Source: Hevea brasiliensis (taxonomy: Eukaryota; Streptophyta; Magnoliopsida; Malpighiales; Euphorbiaceae). Taken from it: a stretch of 64,000 nucleotides of DNA. The notes beneath the pieces are model-generated. The model saw only the letters and a program-made list of their open reading frames with translations. It was not told where the DNA came from and ran no database searches. Below, piece by piece: positions 36,411-49,404 of this stretch (position 1 is its first letter; every line of letters starts with the position of its first letter). The position numbers and the translations under genes were made by a program. The DNA lies in contig NC_079493.1 of the NCBI RefSeq assembly GCF_030052815.1, forward strand, positions 127,847,894-127,911,893, given 5' to 3'.

Positions 36411-39389
36411 TGTAGGGGTGGGGCGTGAGGCGAAATATCATCCATTAGAATTATATAAAATGCACCAGGTAATGCCCAGGGAAGATGGTAGAGTCACAAT
36501 GGTCTCACTTAAGTACCACCTCCTTAGACAGCATTTCCTAGACATGCACTTCATACAATCCTAATAGAATCAAACCACTGGTAAGTACCGTCTTCCCATA
36601 ACACTACCACGGTACTAAGGATTTATGCCACAAAGGCATAGATAGACAGGAGTCGCCACCCGGGTAATAACCGGGACATATTCAGTGTTTCTTCCGAGGG
36701 TCATGGATGGCAACTTACTCCTTGCAGAGTTTCCACAACCGTCATTACCATAGCCCAATGTCTAGGTTCGGGATAGTGGGTACGTAAGGGAAGGTGTTAG
36801 GCACCCTTACGCTGGTCTAACCTCGTTAATTCGAAAGTGCGCCCTCTACTAATGTTTCTAGAAGTCTTGTTTATTATTCCTTTATTAAACTTTATCCTAA
36901 AAAATGCAATTCTAATCCTACACATGCAAGTAATTCACAAAAAGGGTTGTTGTTTACACACAATTTTCATGCACAAGTAATTCCTATCTATGGGGTTGCT
37001 AATTATTTAAATGATATTTACCAGATGACTAAAATTAATTTATTATTGGGAATTTAATTTACAAACAAATTCAATTTCAAATAACCCTATGTTTCTATTT
37101 AACCTAATTAATTAATTTTCACCAAGTTACCTTAAGGATAATTGAACTAAGTTAATTATGTACATGTGTAATTTATTCTAATATCACATAAGTCCCAAAC
37201 AATCACAACCTAATAAAGATTTCTAACATGCAAATTTATTTTACAATTACCAAGTATTAAATTAAATTTATTTTACATGCCAATATTAGTTTAATTTACA
37301 AACAAGATTAATTTTAATTTACAAAGTATTTATTTAAATTAATTACATGCAAAAGTCAGTTAAATTAAAAACAAAGTTAATTTTAATTTACCAAATAAAA
37401 GTTCTATTATTACTACAGTTTCATGCCAATGGTTATTCAAGAAGTCTTAGAGCTACTTAATCGTTGGTAAATGCAATCTTAGTTGCAAGCTACCCTCAAA
37501 AAGGGTCTTCTCTTCTAGTATGGCAATGATATCCCTGGCTTACTCCCGTTTAGCTCCATATAAGCTCCACGCAAATGCCCTCTTTGGTACTTACCTTAGG
37601 GCTACTTACCAATTTTGTTTGTAATAAAAAAAAAGAAACTAAAGAAAATAAAAGAAATAAAAAAAATATTAATAACAATTTACATTGGATTCTAACTCTA
37701 GTCTCCTAAAGGGTTAAGATTCCTAATTAATTACAACTACCTAATGGTCTAAGTCTTCTAACATTATCCAAACACTTCATAACACTTCTTGAATTAAAAG
37801 AACACAGAAAAATAGATCAAATATCAATTAAAACCCAAGAAAATACAAGAACATGCATAAATATACAATTTTTAAATTCTGGCAGATTAACAGCAGCAAG
37901 AAATTCGATTTTTTAAAAATAGTTAAACATGCCTAAAAATCATAAAAAAAATTACAGAAGATAGCCTACATATCATACAATAACATGAAATTTACAAATC
38001 AAACAAAACCCTAGCCGAATGATCTACATAAATCGTAACTCTTCTAAGTGACAGAATCGTACTACTTTTTTGTAAAATTCATAACTCATTAACCACAAAA
38101 GATATGAATGCAAAACCAATTGGAAAAGATTCATAAGATTTTGAAGTTAATTTTAGACACTAGATTTGCACAAAAATATTAAGGGACAAGGGAGATATGG
38201 GCTCCACAAGTCGGATATCCTGCAAATCAGATTTTACAGGAACCCTAACTTCAAACAGCCATAACTTACAAAATATTAAAGCTTTTTTAGTGATTCTTGA
38301 GCCTAAAATTAATGGAATTTCGTGTAGAATATGAATATAATTTTTACAAATTTTTTACAGATTTAGAAAATAAAGAAAAATAATAAAAATACGAGAGACA
38401 GAAACTAAACATGTGCAGAGTTGTGTATCCCTTCAAATTAAACATGATTACATGATCTATATGAACATATAAAATAAATTGAAGACAAATAGCATAGAAT
38501 TAAAATATTGTGTGGCATAGATCTTGAAAAGAAAACAATAAAAACTGACCTTCCAGAAATCTTGTATGAAAATCTTCTTGAAGAAAAAAAAATAATAAGG
38601 AAGAACTCAAAGAGTCTTAAATATCTCTAAATTTCTTATAACTCTGAATTTTCTCTATCTCTCTCCTCCCATCATCCCCTTCTTCTCTCCTCTAGTAGGG
38701 TATTTATAGGGTTTTGGGAAAGAGGTGTGATAGGGTTTGGAGTCTTAGGATGATAAAGTTTAGATGACTTGAACAACTACAATTGCAGAATTCGAATAAG
38801 ACTGTGATATGGGTGAGGTGTTTCAACCAATAGGAAGACAGAAAAAAAATGGAAGGCACCAATAGGGAATGAGGAAGAGGCGTGGTAGGATTTGGAGTCT
38901 TAGGGTGATAAAGTTTAGATGACTTAAACAACTGTGATTGCAGAATTCGAATAAGACTGGGATATGGGTGAGGTGTTTCAACCAATAGGAAGACAGGAAA
39001 AAATGGAAAGCACCAATAGGGAGTGAGGAAGAGAGTGGGGCCAAGGAGGAGAGAGATATTTCGTTATTTTAATTTTTAGAAAATAATTAAATGGGTCCCA
39101 TTTAAAATTTCTAACTAGGCTTTCTTAGGCCCATGGAGCCCAATTAAACTTAATTAGATCCATTTAAAAAAACTACCCATATTAAATTTAAACAAAATAA
39201 AATTTTATTTAAATTTAATTAAATTAATTTTCCCAAAACTTTATTATTATTTTTATTTTTTCAAGATCATGCCACGAAATTAATAATTCAGCTCAATGCC
39301 TCCAATTACATCTTACAGTCATATAATTTTTCATCATCGGGTTTCCCACGACCTCAATGCACATACTCATCACAAAATAAGGGTCTACA
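36411..39389 (-). mobile_element. Solo Tat-type LTR G nested in gag of element F
   Basis: A 2979-bp unit, minus strand, starting TGTAGACCC at 39389 and ending CACCCCTACA at 36411. Perfect GTTGG duplications (36406-36410, 39390-39394). Minus-strand TATA box CCTATAAATA at 38701-38710. Its end region carries GTGCCTAACACCTTCC, CCGAACCTAGA and GGTGGCGACTCC in that order, as in the LTR of element H (52110-52241). This places it in the Tat/Ogre-like group. No ORF of note. Confidence 0.88.
38718..39036. repeat. Two-copy 156-bp tandem duplication in solo LTR G
   Basis: A unit including AGTTTAGATGACTT and CAACCAATAGGAAGACAG occurs twice, 156 bp apart (TAGATGACTT at 38761 and 38917). It lies just upstream of the TATA box in LTR orientation, that is in U3. 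The two copies differ at several sites. Confidence 0.8.
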
Positions 39390-39394
39390 GTTGG

Positions 39395-40138
39395 TGGTCC
39401 AACTGCACCAATCCCTCCTATACAAATTACTGCTCAAACGGCCCAGCAGATGGCCATGTTCTTTCAAAGAAATGGTCGATAACTGTCACCAGTGCCCAAG
39501 TACAAACCCAACCCCCTCAAGAGCAGAATGAAAAAGAGAAAAGTGGGAAACCCATCGGTCAAAGTTCGAGTAGTAATTTGGGAAAGAGAAAAGATTTTGA
39601 GGGACCCCGAGCTCTCAAGTATGACAGAGGCAGATCTTCAGGGCGGAAGCAATCAAGAACCATTCGTTAAAGAACCAGAAGTTCCTACCCTACCCGTTTC
39701 TGTGATGTTTGTGAGAAATTACACAGAGGTATATGCCATAGGGTCACTGGAGCCTGCTTCAATTGTGGTGGAATTGGACATTTCGCCCGAGATTGTACTA
39801 GCGCATATCGAGTTATGCCACATACTACACCAAAGGAATCAGTCCAAGGTTCTGATTTTAGAGGCTCATTAATAGTCAGTAGGGGCAGAGGCAGAAGTAG
39901 AGACAACACTTCGGGTAATCCTCGTACAATGGACCAACCCAAGCAGAGGAATACACTAAAAGGAGGGAACGCCGTGCATCGAGGGGAAGAAGCAGAGACT
40001 TCAGATGTAGTTGCCGGTATGTTCTTAACTTGTGAAAGGAATAATTATGCACTATTTGATTCCGGCTCTACTTGTTTATATGCTAATGCTAAAACTATAT
40101 GTTCTACTGCTATTCCCTTGCATGGAGATAAATTTTAA
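39395..40138 (+). pseudogene. gag zinc knuckle and protease start of element F
   Basis: Resumes gag after solo LTR G. A proline-rich piece and a stop near 39480 are followed by a basic linker (GKRKDFEGPRALKYDRG). A first Cys-rich motif and an intact CCHC knuckle CFNCGGIGHFARDC follow (about 39748-39789), then an Arg/Gly-rich linker. The protease start has LFDSGSTCLY (about 40051-40080), catalytic Asp retained. Two or more frame changes. Similarity to chromovirus protease stops at 40138 exactly where it stops in element B, so a common ancestor carried this truncation. Confidence 0.82.
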
Positions 40139-42129
40139 TGTGTTAGTAATTAGTCTTTTAGGATATGAATTGTGATAATAAGCCTGATTGGAATTAATTT
40201 TAGAAAAGTTTCTAGTGAGAGACATCTCCTAGACTATGATAAATTATAAAGTTAATTAGTAAGCCTAATTAGGTAAGGCAAGAGGACCTAAAAGTAAGTT
40301 GTAGTAATATATCTGCCCTAGATGGAAGTAAAGGTATTACTGTTGATAGATGTCAGTAAGTACCATAATCAAAATAAGTTTAAGATATTAGTGGATTTGA
40401 AAGAAATAAGACATAGGGAAGTTTGATCTATTGGGATGTATCGTAGTAACTATGCAATATACTTGATGTTTGTGCTGTAAGCTGCAGATTTCAGTATTGA
40501 CTTGAGATTTATTGTGTAGAGCTACGTACTACCCAATAGTACATAAGAATAGGAATAGTTATAAATGATTTTCGCTCTGGTAAAAATATACCAAAATAGA
40601 GTTCTATTACTAGGATTAAGTTTGAAAATCCTAATTCGGGATTTAAAACTCTACAATTAGAATATCAAAATATCATGGTTGCAAGGTAGTGAGAGTTAAA
40701 GACTCCGTTACCCTAGCACGAATTACGGTACATCAAAAATTGTTATGGGACTAGAGATTTTAGCATGGTAAAAATTTAAAAATAACACCTATAGGGCTAA
40801 GTCATCCAGTCTCTGATATGGGATTTATAGTTGTTCTGGTATTGCAATGGATCTTTTGCTTAAAGTTTAGTAAGGAACAGTACTCTATTTGTGTAACGGT
40901 AAGACACAAAATATAATTTTGTTTCCCTAGAAGAGACAGGATGCTATGGATAACAATTATAACTTATAAACAGTTAAAAAACAATATTCTACTGATAACA
41001 GCAATTCGACAGGAACTAGTTGGTTAGGTATTCTTTAGGAAGAGCACAATTTTATTGTGCGGATCATAAGGATTAGATTAGAATTCAAGCGAAACTTTTG
41101 AATAGCATGGAAAACAGGAGAGTCCGGTAGACTCCCTTCTTAAGATTAAAGAATTGTTTATGGTTAAAAAAAAAAAAAGGGTAATGATCACAAACTAGTA
41201 GAAAATAAGCTATAGAATATTGGTAGATAAAAGAAAATATAGAAGTAAAAATTAGAATAGTTGGTGCAAATGTAATAAAGAAACGTTATAAATATTAGTT
41301 AAAGTGTTGACTAGAATGGTCAGAGGACCAAATCAAAGTAATATTGAAGTATAGTGGATTTATTAGGGACGATAAGAGGTACTAAATTACGACTCGACAA
41401 CCAAGTTAAGGAAGAAGATAAGATTGAGGAATAAAATAATTAAAGATAAGTTGTGGAATGAAAAGAAACAAATAGAACAGTAAGAAATGAGAAAAACACT
41501 AGATGAGAATTTGCCACTAGGGCAAACAACTTACTTAAGACGCATAATGATATCCCGAACTATTTTATCAAGAAGGAAATAAGTTAAACAAAAGCAAACA
41601 AGATAGTGCAAAATGACACATAGGCCTTGGTCATAAATGGAGATAGTAAGATAATGGTTATGGACCTATGGCCAAGAAAGAGATAAGTAGTTCATATATG
41701 ACCAACAAGGTCATTCAAGAAAAAAAAACTACAAAGGAAAATAATTGCTAAATTAACAACAAGAAAAGACTAAAATATTTTAAACTAAACTGAAGGATGC
41801 ATCATATGATCAAGAGATTTGATAAGAAAAGAGTAAAACTAAGTTCTCACCCATAGGATCATACGAGGTCCTAGAAAGAGTGGATCCACTAGCACACAGA
41901 TTTGCTTACCTCTAAAACTGAAATGAAATTGAATCTAACTTATGACAGAAGCTTATAAGAAACTTGGCACACGAGGTAAGCAATTGATGAGTAAATAGTG
42001 TTGGTTAAAGTGCTATAGACCATTATTCTGATTATGAAGCTACGCAGAAATGTGAGAAAAACACGAGAAAACAATATGTATGACTATTTGAGGACAAATA
42101 GTGAACAGAATTTCGAGGACGAAATTATT
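40139..42129 (+). other. Non-coding spacer of element F replacing pol
   Basis: About 2 kb with no usable frame. It matches the reverse strand of element B (5965-7135) in several long blocks. Near 41843-41920 one frame still resembles the tail of chromovirus integrase (SYEVLERVDPLAHRF), so at least part is decayed pol. TTTCGAGGACGAAATT near 42110 is the usual block before a chromovirus PPT. Confidence 0.75.
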
Positions 42130-42150
42130 TTAGGGGGGGGGGGAGAGAAT
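42130..42150 (+). promoter_or_regulatory. Polypurine tract of element F
   Basis: A run of ten or so G followed by AGAGAAT immediately before the LTR start TGTAACACCCC at 42151. Confidence 0.85.
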
Positions 42151-45100
42151 TGTAACACCCCTATTGGTATAGCCTGGTATATTTCATTGTTCCGGTGACC
42201 GGTGTCGGTCCGGACAATTAAGGGGATTAGAACCATACTTAAGACAACTTGAGAAGCCATAAACACAAATAATTAGTAATGTTTAATTAGTTAACTATAA
42301 ATAAGAAAAACAGAACATAAGAAGTTAAACGAGCCGAGAGTCACAGCGATGAGTGACCTCCTCGGGAATGACTGCGAAGTCGTTTTAAACTCAAATTTCA
42401 AACCGTAAAAAGTGACGCTGCGGTCCTTAGGACCCTTATAAACACAGTGAAAAAGAGAAAATCACGAAAAAGAACTGTTAAGCTAGTCAAATAATTAGGT
42501 CAGGGAGCCGAAAGAAATATTTGATTATTTGCAAACCGGGTTGAACCGGCGAAGGGCAATTTGGTCAATTGATCCCGAGAGCTAACTCCTGACCTAACTG
42601 TCAAATAAAATCAGAGAAAAGAAAATTTCGGAATCGAGAATTAAATTAAAGAACTAATAGAAAAAAATAAATAGAAAAAAAAAGAAAAGAAAGAAGTTAG
42701 AAAAGTCAAAGGTGATGACATCATGAATGATGTCATAAAAGATTAATTAAATTATTTTATTAATTTGGGAATTTTGGTCTTCAAAAAGGGATAAAAACAT
42801 AAAAGAAAAGAAAAAAAAATCATTCTTCTTCTTAAAAAACGTGTATCTCTCCTCTCTCTCTCTTTTCTCCTTAGTTTTCTCCATAACCATGAAATTCAAG
42901 CTTTCAAAGCTTGAATCAACCCCATAAATTCCCCAAAAATTCTACTAAATTATGATTAAGCTTTGGTTGGGCTACTAGAAGAGGAGATTGAAGAAGCAAG
43001 AAAGAAGAAAAAAGAGAAGAAAATTAGTGATTGGAAAATCAAACAAAGGTTAGTATATAAATTTGAATTCTTTTACTAAATTTCTATGTTCTTAGTTTAA
43101 TTAACTTAGAAAGTAACTTAAAATGAAACAAAAATAATTGTGAGGGATCAAAGCTGAATTTAGGCTAGCTAGGGTTTGATGTGTGTGCATGAATTTGATG
43201 GACTTTAAGGTGTATATGAGCTTGATAGAGTTAAAGAAGCATGTATATAGGCATTGAATTGGTTAAATGAAACCATTAAGTGAGATTAGGGTTTGGAGGC
43301 TACGGTTTAGAACCAAATTTTGGAGAAATGCTTAAATGATGACTTTGGTCTATTATGAGATGAAAAATGGTCAATAATGACCAAAAGAGATGTGTGGGAA
43401 TTGTTGGAATGAAAACCAAATTGTAGGTCAATGGTCATGTCACGGGCCGCAGATGACTAAACCTACTTTGAAGGACCAAAACGGGAATTTTACAAGCCCA
43501 ATTGATATGCCACCAATTGGGGATGAAAATAGAAATAAAAGGGCACAATTTTCATTAAGGAACCATGCCCAAAAACTGACCAAAACTGGGTGAACCAATT
43601 GACCAAAGTGAAATGAGAGCAGGCTGCCACAGCACCAAACTGACCAAATGAACAGTAACTATTCATTTGGTCATAACTCGAGTTAGGAAGGTCAAAATGA
43701 CCTGAAATTTTACCAGCAATTAGATATGATATAGATCTAAAACTTTCATGAAGAACACTGACCCAAATTATGCCATTAACCCATTCAAATCATTGAACAA
43801 AGTTGAGTTACTGTACCTGTGATTCTGCAGAATTGCCATTGAGCAGTAATGTTTGAAGGGCTATAACTCTCTCTAGGAAACTCGGATTTAGGTGATTCTT
43901 GAACTGATGGAAACGTAAGACATAGTAGAACATTTCATATGACGAAAGTTAGACCAAATTATGAACTTAACTTGATCAAATTACTGAACAAAGTTAGACC
44001 AAAAATCTGCCAGAACCAAAATACCAGTATGAACAGTGCACGTGAACAGTAATTGTATTTTGTCCATAACTTGAGCTACAAAACTCCGATTGGGGTGATC
44101 CAAAAATGAGAATACACTTAAGACAATAAGGAACATTTTCTGTGAAGGAAGTTTTGCCAAATTCCAACAGTAGATTGACCAATGGAACAATGTAACTTCG
44201 GAGCACCAAAACCGAAAATTGGCAATTTTGCCAAAATGACTTAAGCTTGGAGAAAATGACCAAAACCAACAAGTTTAATAACCAAAATGTGGTATGTGGG
44301 TGAAGTTGGAGTTCCCATACCTATTAAGCCTTAGAGAGTCAACTATTTGACTTGAATAGTGCAGTGAATAGTAACCCGAAACACAAAAATTTCAAGAACG
44401 TCGAAATTAGCACGTTAGAGCTAGGTAAAAGTGAAGTTAAATTTATTTTTGGATTTATGTTAAATTATGGTACTGAAACACTATAAAATTGTGTGTTTCA
44501 TTGTAAAAGAATGCCGGGACAGAACCCGAGGAGTCAAGTCAAGGCCAACAGGCGACTCGCTTGAGGTTTGTGCACAACTAACTCTTTTGTTATTTTTCAA
44601 TTCCAAATTGATTTGAAATAAATTTATTGTATGATTTATGATTTTTGTTGTGTTGAGAATTTTAACTTATTGAATGAAATTGTATAATTTGAATGCAAAT
44701 TTTCAAATGCATTTAAGGAATTATTGCATTATTTTGAGGATTGTAAATTTTAAGTTTGATGTGTTGCCAACTTTGAGCATGAATTTATGATGATTAAAAA
44801 TGTTGATTTGTAAATGCTTTGTAAATAGAAATTGTTTTGAATATGATTTGAAACCACAGTTGACATGACAAAATATGTTGTGAATTCTCATTAGCTTGTC
44901 TAGTGAGATAACTCCTCCACTTGATGGGGTGAGTTTCTTCCTCTCTGGCTTGCCAGTTGGGGAATGATGTGAATGAGTACTCATATATACTATCTAGTCT
45001 TTGTTTCTCCCTTTTAGCCTCGATTATTGGGAGTATGTGAAATGTCGTGGTGTACAACACGGCATCTATTCGAATTATGGGTCATAGGTTCGATTGTGTG

Positions 45101-45810
45101 TATTGTTGGCAACGCCCTTTAAATTATGCATGATTTGATAAATTGTGATTGAAATAAATAATTTGTCAATGATTCAAAAATTTTTGCATTGTCTCGGAAT
45201 TTAAAAGAAATGTAAATAAATAGTTATTATTTGATCAAAATGTTATTCGAATGAATAATTTGCATGAATGAAAATGTTGATTTCTGAAGGTCATGGATTT
45301 TGAAGAATTTAGAAATTTTAAAATTCTATTTGTTATGAATTGTCAAGCATAAATTGTATTAAGTTTTAAATTGTTAGTTTGTGTACCACTGAGTTCACTA
45401 CTCAGCGATAGCTTGTTATGCTGTCGCAGATATAGAGACTAGAGGAGCAGCAGATTGAGCTGCTGAGGACAGGGGAGCTACCTGCTAGAAGTTATCGGGT
45501 ATAATTTTATACCCTGACTGTAAATATTCATTTTGATGTATGTATTGCACGTAATTGTATGGACATGTAAAATCAGTCTTGAGCAGCTTGTATAAAATTT
45601 GTATAAAGTTGTAATAAATTTTAGTTTGGATTTTCTTAATGTAAATTTCTTGTAATGATGTATCTAAATTGTTTTGTTTCTAAGGAAATATGAATGATAT
45701 TGATTGACAGTATTTTGAGAATTATTGAACTTGTGAATTTGAGAAATTGGTTGAGATTGAGTATGAATTTGAAGCAGTGGTTAGAAAATTATTGAAAGTG
45801 CTTTTATTTC
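42151..45810 (+). repeat. 3' LTR of element F, truncated
   Basis: Colinear with 32200-35850 of the 5' LTR; the last 282 bp (equivalent to 35851-36132) are missing. The break at 45810 falls within TTTC, which is also part of the 61-bp repeat of element H. The join therefore has a few bases of microhomology. The segment at 43425-43455 differs from its partner, which has a palindrome there. Confidence 0.9.
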
Positions 45811-46259
45811 CTGCTATCAACCTCTGGTTCCTTGATCTAAGTTGATTTTAATTTCCAGCAATTTACATTTCCTGCTATCAACCTCTGGTTCCTTGATCTA
45901 AGTTGATTTTAATTTCCAGCAATTTAAATTTCCTGTTATCAACCTCTAGTTCCTTGATCTAAGTTGATTTTAATTTCTTGCAATTTAAATTTCCTGTTAT
46001 CAACCTCTGGTTCCTTGATCTAAGTTGATTTTAATTTCCAGCAATTTAAATTTCCTGTTATCAACCTCTGGTTCCTTGATCTAAGTTGATTTTAATTTTT
46101 CGCAATTTACATTTCCTGTTATCAACCTCTGGTTCCTTGATCTAAGTTGATTTTAATTTCCAGCAATTTTAAATTTTCTGCCAACTTTAATTTCCTGCAA
46201 TTTTACTTTCTTGCTATCATTCCCTATGTTTCTAGTTCTTTGATCCAAGTTGTTTTCAG
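45811..46259 (+). repeat. 61-bp tandem array, left copy
   Basis: About six units of period 61 bp, each with CAACCTCTGGTTCCTTGATC and GTTGATTTTAATTTCC, then a diverged edge unit to about 46259. Identical in kind to 63355-64000. It begins mid-unit at the junction with element F. The first units carry the CCAGCAATTTACATTTCC variant, also found in the last units before the right window edge. Confidence 0.95.
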
Positions 46260-46414
46260 TTCAACTTCTGTTGCGAATTCCTAGGCCACCAACTTAAGTG
46301 TGCTTTAGCTCCCTAACTTCGAACACTTGATCGTCCAAAATATGAGTATGAATCTTTACATAATTCCTACACGGAAATTTTTCCTTTAATAGAAATTATG
46401 TAAAGAGGGGCAGC
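46260..46414 (+). other. 3'-UTR tail and polypurine tract of a Tat element
   Basis: A unique tail after the array, then AAAGAGGGGCAGC (46402-46414) directly before TGTCGACACC. This is the PPT/LTR start arrangement common in Tat elements. The LTR at 46415 is therefore a 3' LTR with respect to this tail. Confidence 0.75.
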
Positions 46415-46945
46415 TGTCGACACCATATTTTGACCGATCCCCAGAATCAATAAACTTCGAAACCGATCCCTAGCCCTAAGTCTCTCCTTGCCATCTAACC
46501 ACGGTTCCGATCTCTCTTCATAGAAAGTTGAGTCAATGCTAAGTCCTCATATCAGTCAAAGCTTTACCGGTCTTTCAAATCATTCACCGATCTCTCAAGC
46601 CCATTGTCAAATATCCTGACCAGTTAACTACATTCCCGATCTCTCTTGTCAGACGAAATTGAACTAACACTAGAACCTTGCTGCCAATATTTATGATCGA
46701 CCTCTCTTTTAAAAGTTTAGGAATAATCAAGCTAAGGTTCTAATCCAGTTTAATGAAGATCCCGATCTTAGATGTTCAAGCCAAAATTTTCAATTAAGTT
46801 CCGTTTAGCAATCTCATGCATGTTGTATTTTCCGATCTCTCACACTTAGGATAATAATAGTTTTCATTGTTTCAATATACTGCATAATCAAGTGTTTAGA
46901 AATTTTCCGATCACAACCATTCATCGAACAAAAAGGCATTCTATT

Positions 46946-48789
46946 TCATTTCATTACAAAATTTGTACAAGTTATTCGGCTGGGGGCCTGATCTACATTT
47001 CGCTCATCCTCTCCTTCCTCTTCACTATCCTCACCCTCGCCTCGGAGCCGTGTCGCCATCCAAGAGAAGTCCTCTCGGGTAACGCTCGAGTTCGCCAAGA
47101 GGTCCTTGTGAGCATTCACATAGGCACCAGCTATCCCTGTCATCATTTCTTCGTCTTTCGCCTTAAGCTCCTCGATAAGTTGAGCGACCTGAGAAGCTTT
47201 GTTGGCCCGGAGCGCCTGGACTTCCCCAAGAGCACGATCCCTTTCAGCCAGAACATTATTCTGTTCGGCCAGCCTGTCTTCATAGAACTTCGCCCGCCCC
47301 TCAACTTGAGATATGTAATCCTGAGCGGATGCGAGTTGGGATCGGAGGGAAGTCACTTCCTGATTCTTCTTCTCGATTTCCTTGCCCAGGCGATGAGCCT
47401 TTTCCCGAACTATGGTCTGGTTCACCAGACACTCCACGTTCAGGCTCATGGATCGAGTCAAGATATCGTCAAGGCTGTCCGGGGATAGCCTGTCCCGATC
47501 CTCCCGAAGGCAGATGGAAGACCCCAAGACTTTGGCAAAACCGGGGTTCTCCCAAACAGTCCGGTTATTCTTCAGGGACTCGATCAACGTTTGAGCGCCA
47601 CGAGAAGAGGCTCTCACAGAAGATTGAGAAGGACCCCTTTCTGTGCTTGGAGCAATCGAGGAGGTGGAGCCGCTCTTCTGTTGAGGAGGAGATCGGACAG
47701 CCGGTGATCGGCGGCCCGAAGGTCGGGACGGGCCTCCTTGCGTCTCCCCTGGTTCATGGCCGGGAGTTCGAAGCATTTCCGAACGCTTCATCTCCTTTAT
47801 TTTCCGGGAGATCTCTCTTTCTTTCTTCCGCTTCCTAGAACCCTCATCACCAACCATACCTGCACAAAGAAGAGGTCAGTGAGATCGCTAAGGTCCTGAG
47901 ATCTGAGATGTAGAAAATACCAGTGCCGAGGTCAGAGAGCGGAAGTTCGCGATCTTGGCCGGTGAGCAGCTGTATGGTCCAATGGTGCATTTCGGCCACC
48001 GTGATCTAAACAGGAATACTTTTGAGTGGCAGCCTGATTCTTCAGATCTATCACTATTAAGCTTTCCTCCTGGTTCAGGGTAATGCGCTTCGGAAGCAAG
48101 GGCCCCTGGTGCCACCAGCTACGGGGGAAGTCCTCAAAGCAGGTCAGATTTTTGCTCCTCAGAATAAAGAAGCGGTTCTTCCAATTTTTAAGGGAGGAGG
48201 GCAGATCGGTGAAGAGCCCGCAATGAGGCTTTGCCTGAAAGAACCAGTGCTCGTCGTCCTTTCGGCGAGTTAGCCTGTGCAGTTCGGCGAACACCTTAGC
48301 CGTAGGTCTGATTCCCTTAGCTCGGCATAGGCCTCGGAAGGCTACTAAGATCCGCCACGAGTTAGGGTGAACTTGAGCAATGCACACCCGGTGAAGTTTT
48401 AGGACCTCCTTGAAGAAGTCATCCAGAGGGAACCAAGACCGCTTTAATCTTCCTCGTATACCATAACCATGTCATTCTCTTCAAAGGAGTGATCGGCTCG
48501 GCCATCGCCGTGACACCGGATAAGTTCGCATTTAATCAGGATGAATATTGTACTCCTGGCTAAACGATTGCAGATCGGATTCTTGCAAGATCGATGGCAG
48601 CTCGTCCATAGGGAGATTCTCCCTCCCTGAAGAAGGTGCGTGCCTTGATGGTCCGATCCGCCCGAGCCGAACTGAGACCCTAAGAGGTTCTTATTGAACG
48701 CTTGGCCCGACTACCTCTTCTTCATCAGACGACCACGAGAATTGAATGGAAGGAGGGCTCGCCGCTCTCTGACCCACGGCACCGCTCAT
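46946..48789 (-). pseudogene. Antisense gene in LTR of H: putative gypsy-type transposon (Transposase_28-like) protein with coiled coil
   Basis: Minus strand. Probable start ATG at 48787-48789 (MSGAVGQ, then an acidic stretch SSDEEEVVG). After a frame break comes a conserved block at 48387-47932: PNSWRILVAFRGLCR, RKDDEHWFFQAKP, LPSSLKNWKNRFF. This resembles the plant Transposase_28 / putative gypsy-type transposon domain. The last part (47857-46946, 303 aa) is basic, then Ser/Pro-rich, then a long coiled coil (about residues 150-250) and an acidic tail. A GT...AG pair at 47920-47860 could be a 61-nt intron. Such antisense ORFs are known in Tat elements. It looks pseudogenised between 48690 and 48390. 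Confidence 0.62.
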
Positions 48790-48945
48790 TTTCAAAGGAA
48801 ATAAAGAACTTAAACTAAAAAGAAGATCAAAGCCCTTACCGGAGTCTGATCGGCGTCGGAAGAACTTGAGTAAACGAGAGAACTTTGAGGTTGTGAGCGA
48901 GAGATTGAAAATGACGTACAGGAGCAAATGGCTAACCCCTCACCC

Positions 48946-48955
48946 CTATTTATAC
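48946..48955 (-). promoter_or_regulatory. TATA box for the antisense gene in LTR of H
   Basis: Minus-strand GTATAAATAG, a strong plant TATA match. Transcription would be expected about 30 bp on (near 48915), leaving a leader of about 125 nt before the ATG at 48789. It is independent of the sense TATA at 50488. No other evidence of activity. Confidence 0.5.
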
Positions 48956-49207
48956 TCGACCGAGCATTTAATGATCACGAGGTTCCAGTGCACAAGATCG
49001 GTTAGCGAGACTCGCCAGTTGTTCTGACACGTCTCACGAATATTCCCAAGATTCCATAAAGAGATCGGTTAATTATAGAGCGGTAGATCCAGGTGTTTCG
49101 AGTTACAGATCGGATAAGTGTCATTCAGGTAAAGAAACAGATCGGATAATCATATTAGAGCTCGGAAAATAATTAATAAGATAATAATTGACAAAATAAA
49201 ATCTTTA

Positions 49208-49364
49208 TTTCCAAAAGATCGGATTACATCATTTGGGCGATCTCAAGAGATCGGAGTACATTTCCAAAAATCAGATTACATCATTTGGGCGATCTCAAGA
49301 GATCGGAGTACATTTCCAAAAATCAGATTACATCATTTGGGCGATCTCAAGATCGGATTACATC
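49208..49364 (+). repeat. Three-copy 52-bp tandem repeat in LTR of H
   Basis: Units starting at 49208, 49261 and 49313, each TTTCCAAAA, then GGATTACATCATTTGGGCG or its near-match, then CTCAAGAGATCGGAG. The last unit is truncated. It lies in U3 between the two antisense ORFs. Confidence 0.85.
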
Positions 49365-49404
49365 TGATTACATCAAAAGGCTGACCTCTAAAGATCGGAA
49401 CATC

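Larger units (their letters stand above)
32200..45810 (+). mobile_element. Non-autonomous Ty3/Gypsy element F (gag-remnant, TR-GAG/LARD-like)
   Basis: 5' LTR 32200-36132, Met PBS, gag start, a nested solo LTR (G), the gag zinc knuckle and start of protease, about 2 kb of decayed spacer, PPT, then a 3' LTR cut at 45810. There is no RT and only a scrap of integrase. It shares its internal plan and spacer sequence with element B, though the LTRs belong to a sister family. LTRs differ at roughly 2% by eye, mostly transitions. The left flank is element D gag/pol; the right flank should lie beyond element H. Confidence 0.88.

Noticed and set aside
36331..36564. 77-codon gag ORF as a whole
   Set aside because: Only 36331-36405 is gag; the remainder reads into solo LTR G after the target duplication.
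46892..47838. Long + strand ORFs (198 and 169 codons) in the LTR of H
   Set aside because: Shadows of the minus-strand coiled-coil gene; the minus frame has the clear heptad and charged pattern, the + frames do not.
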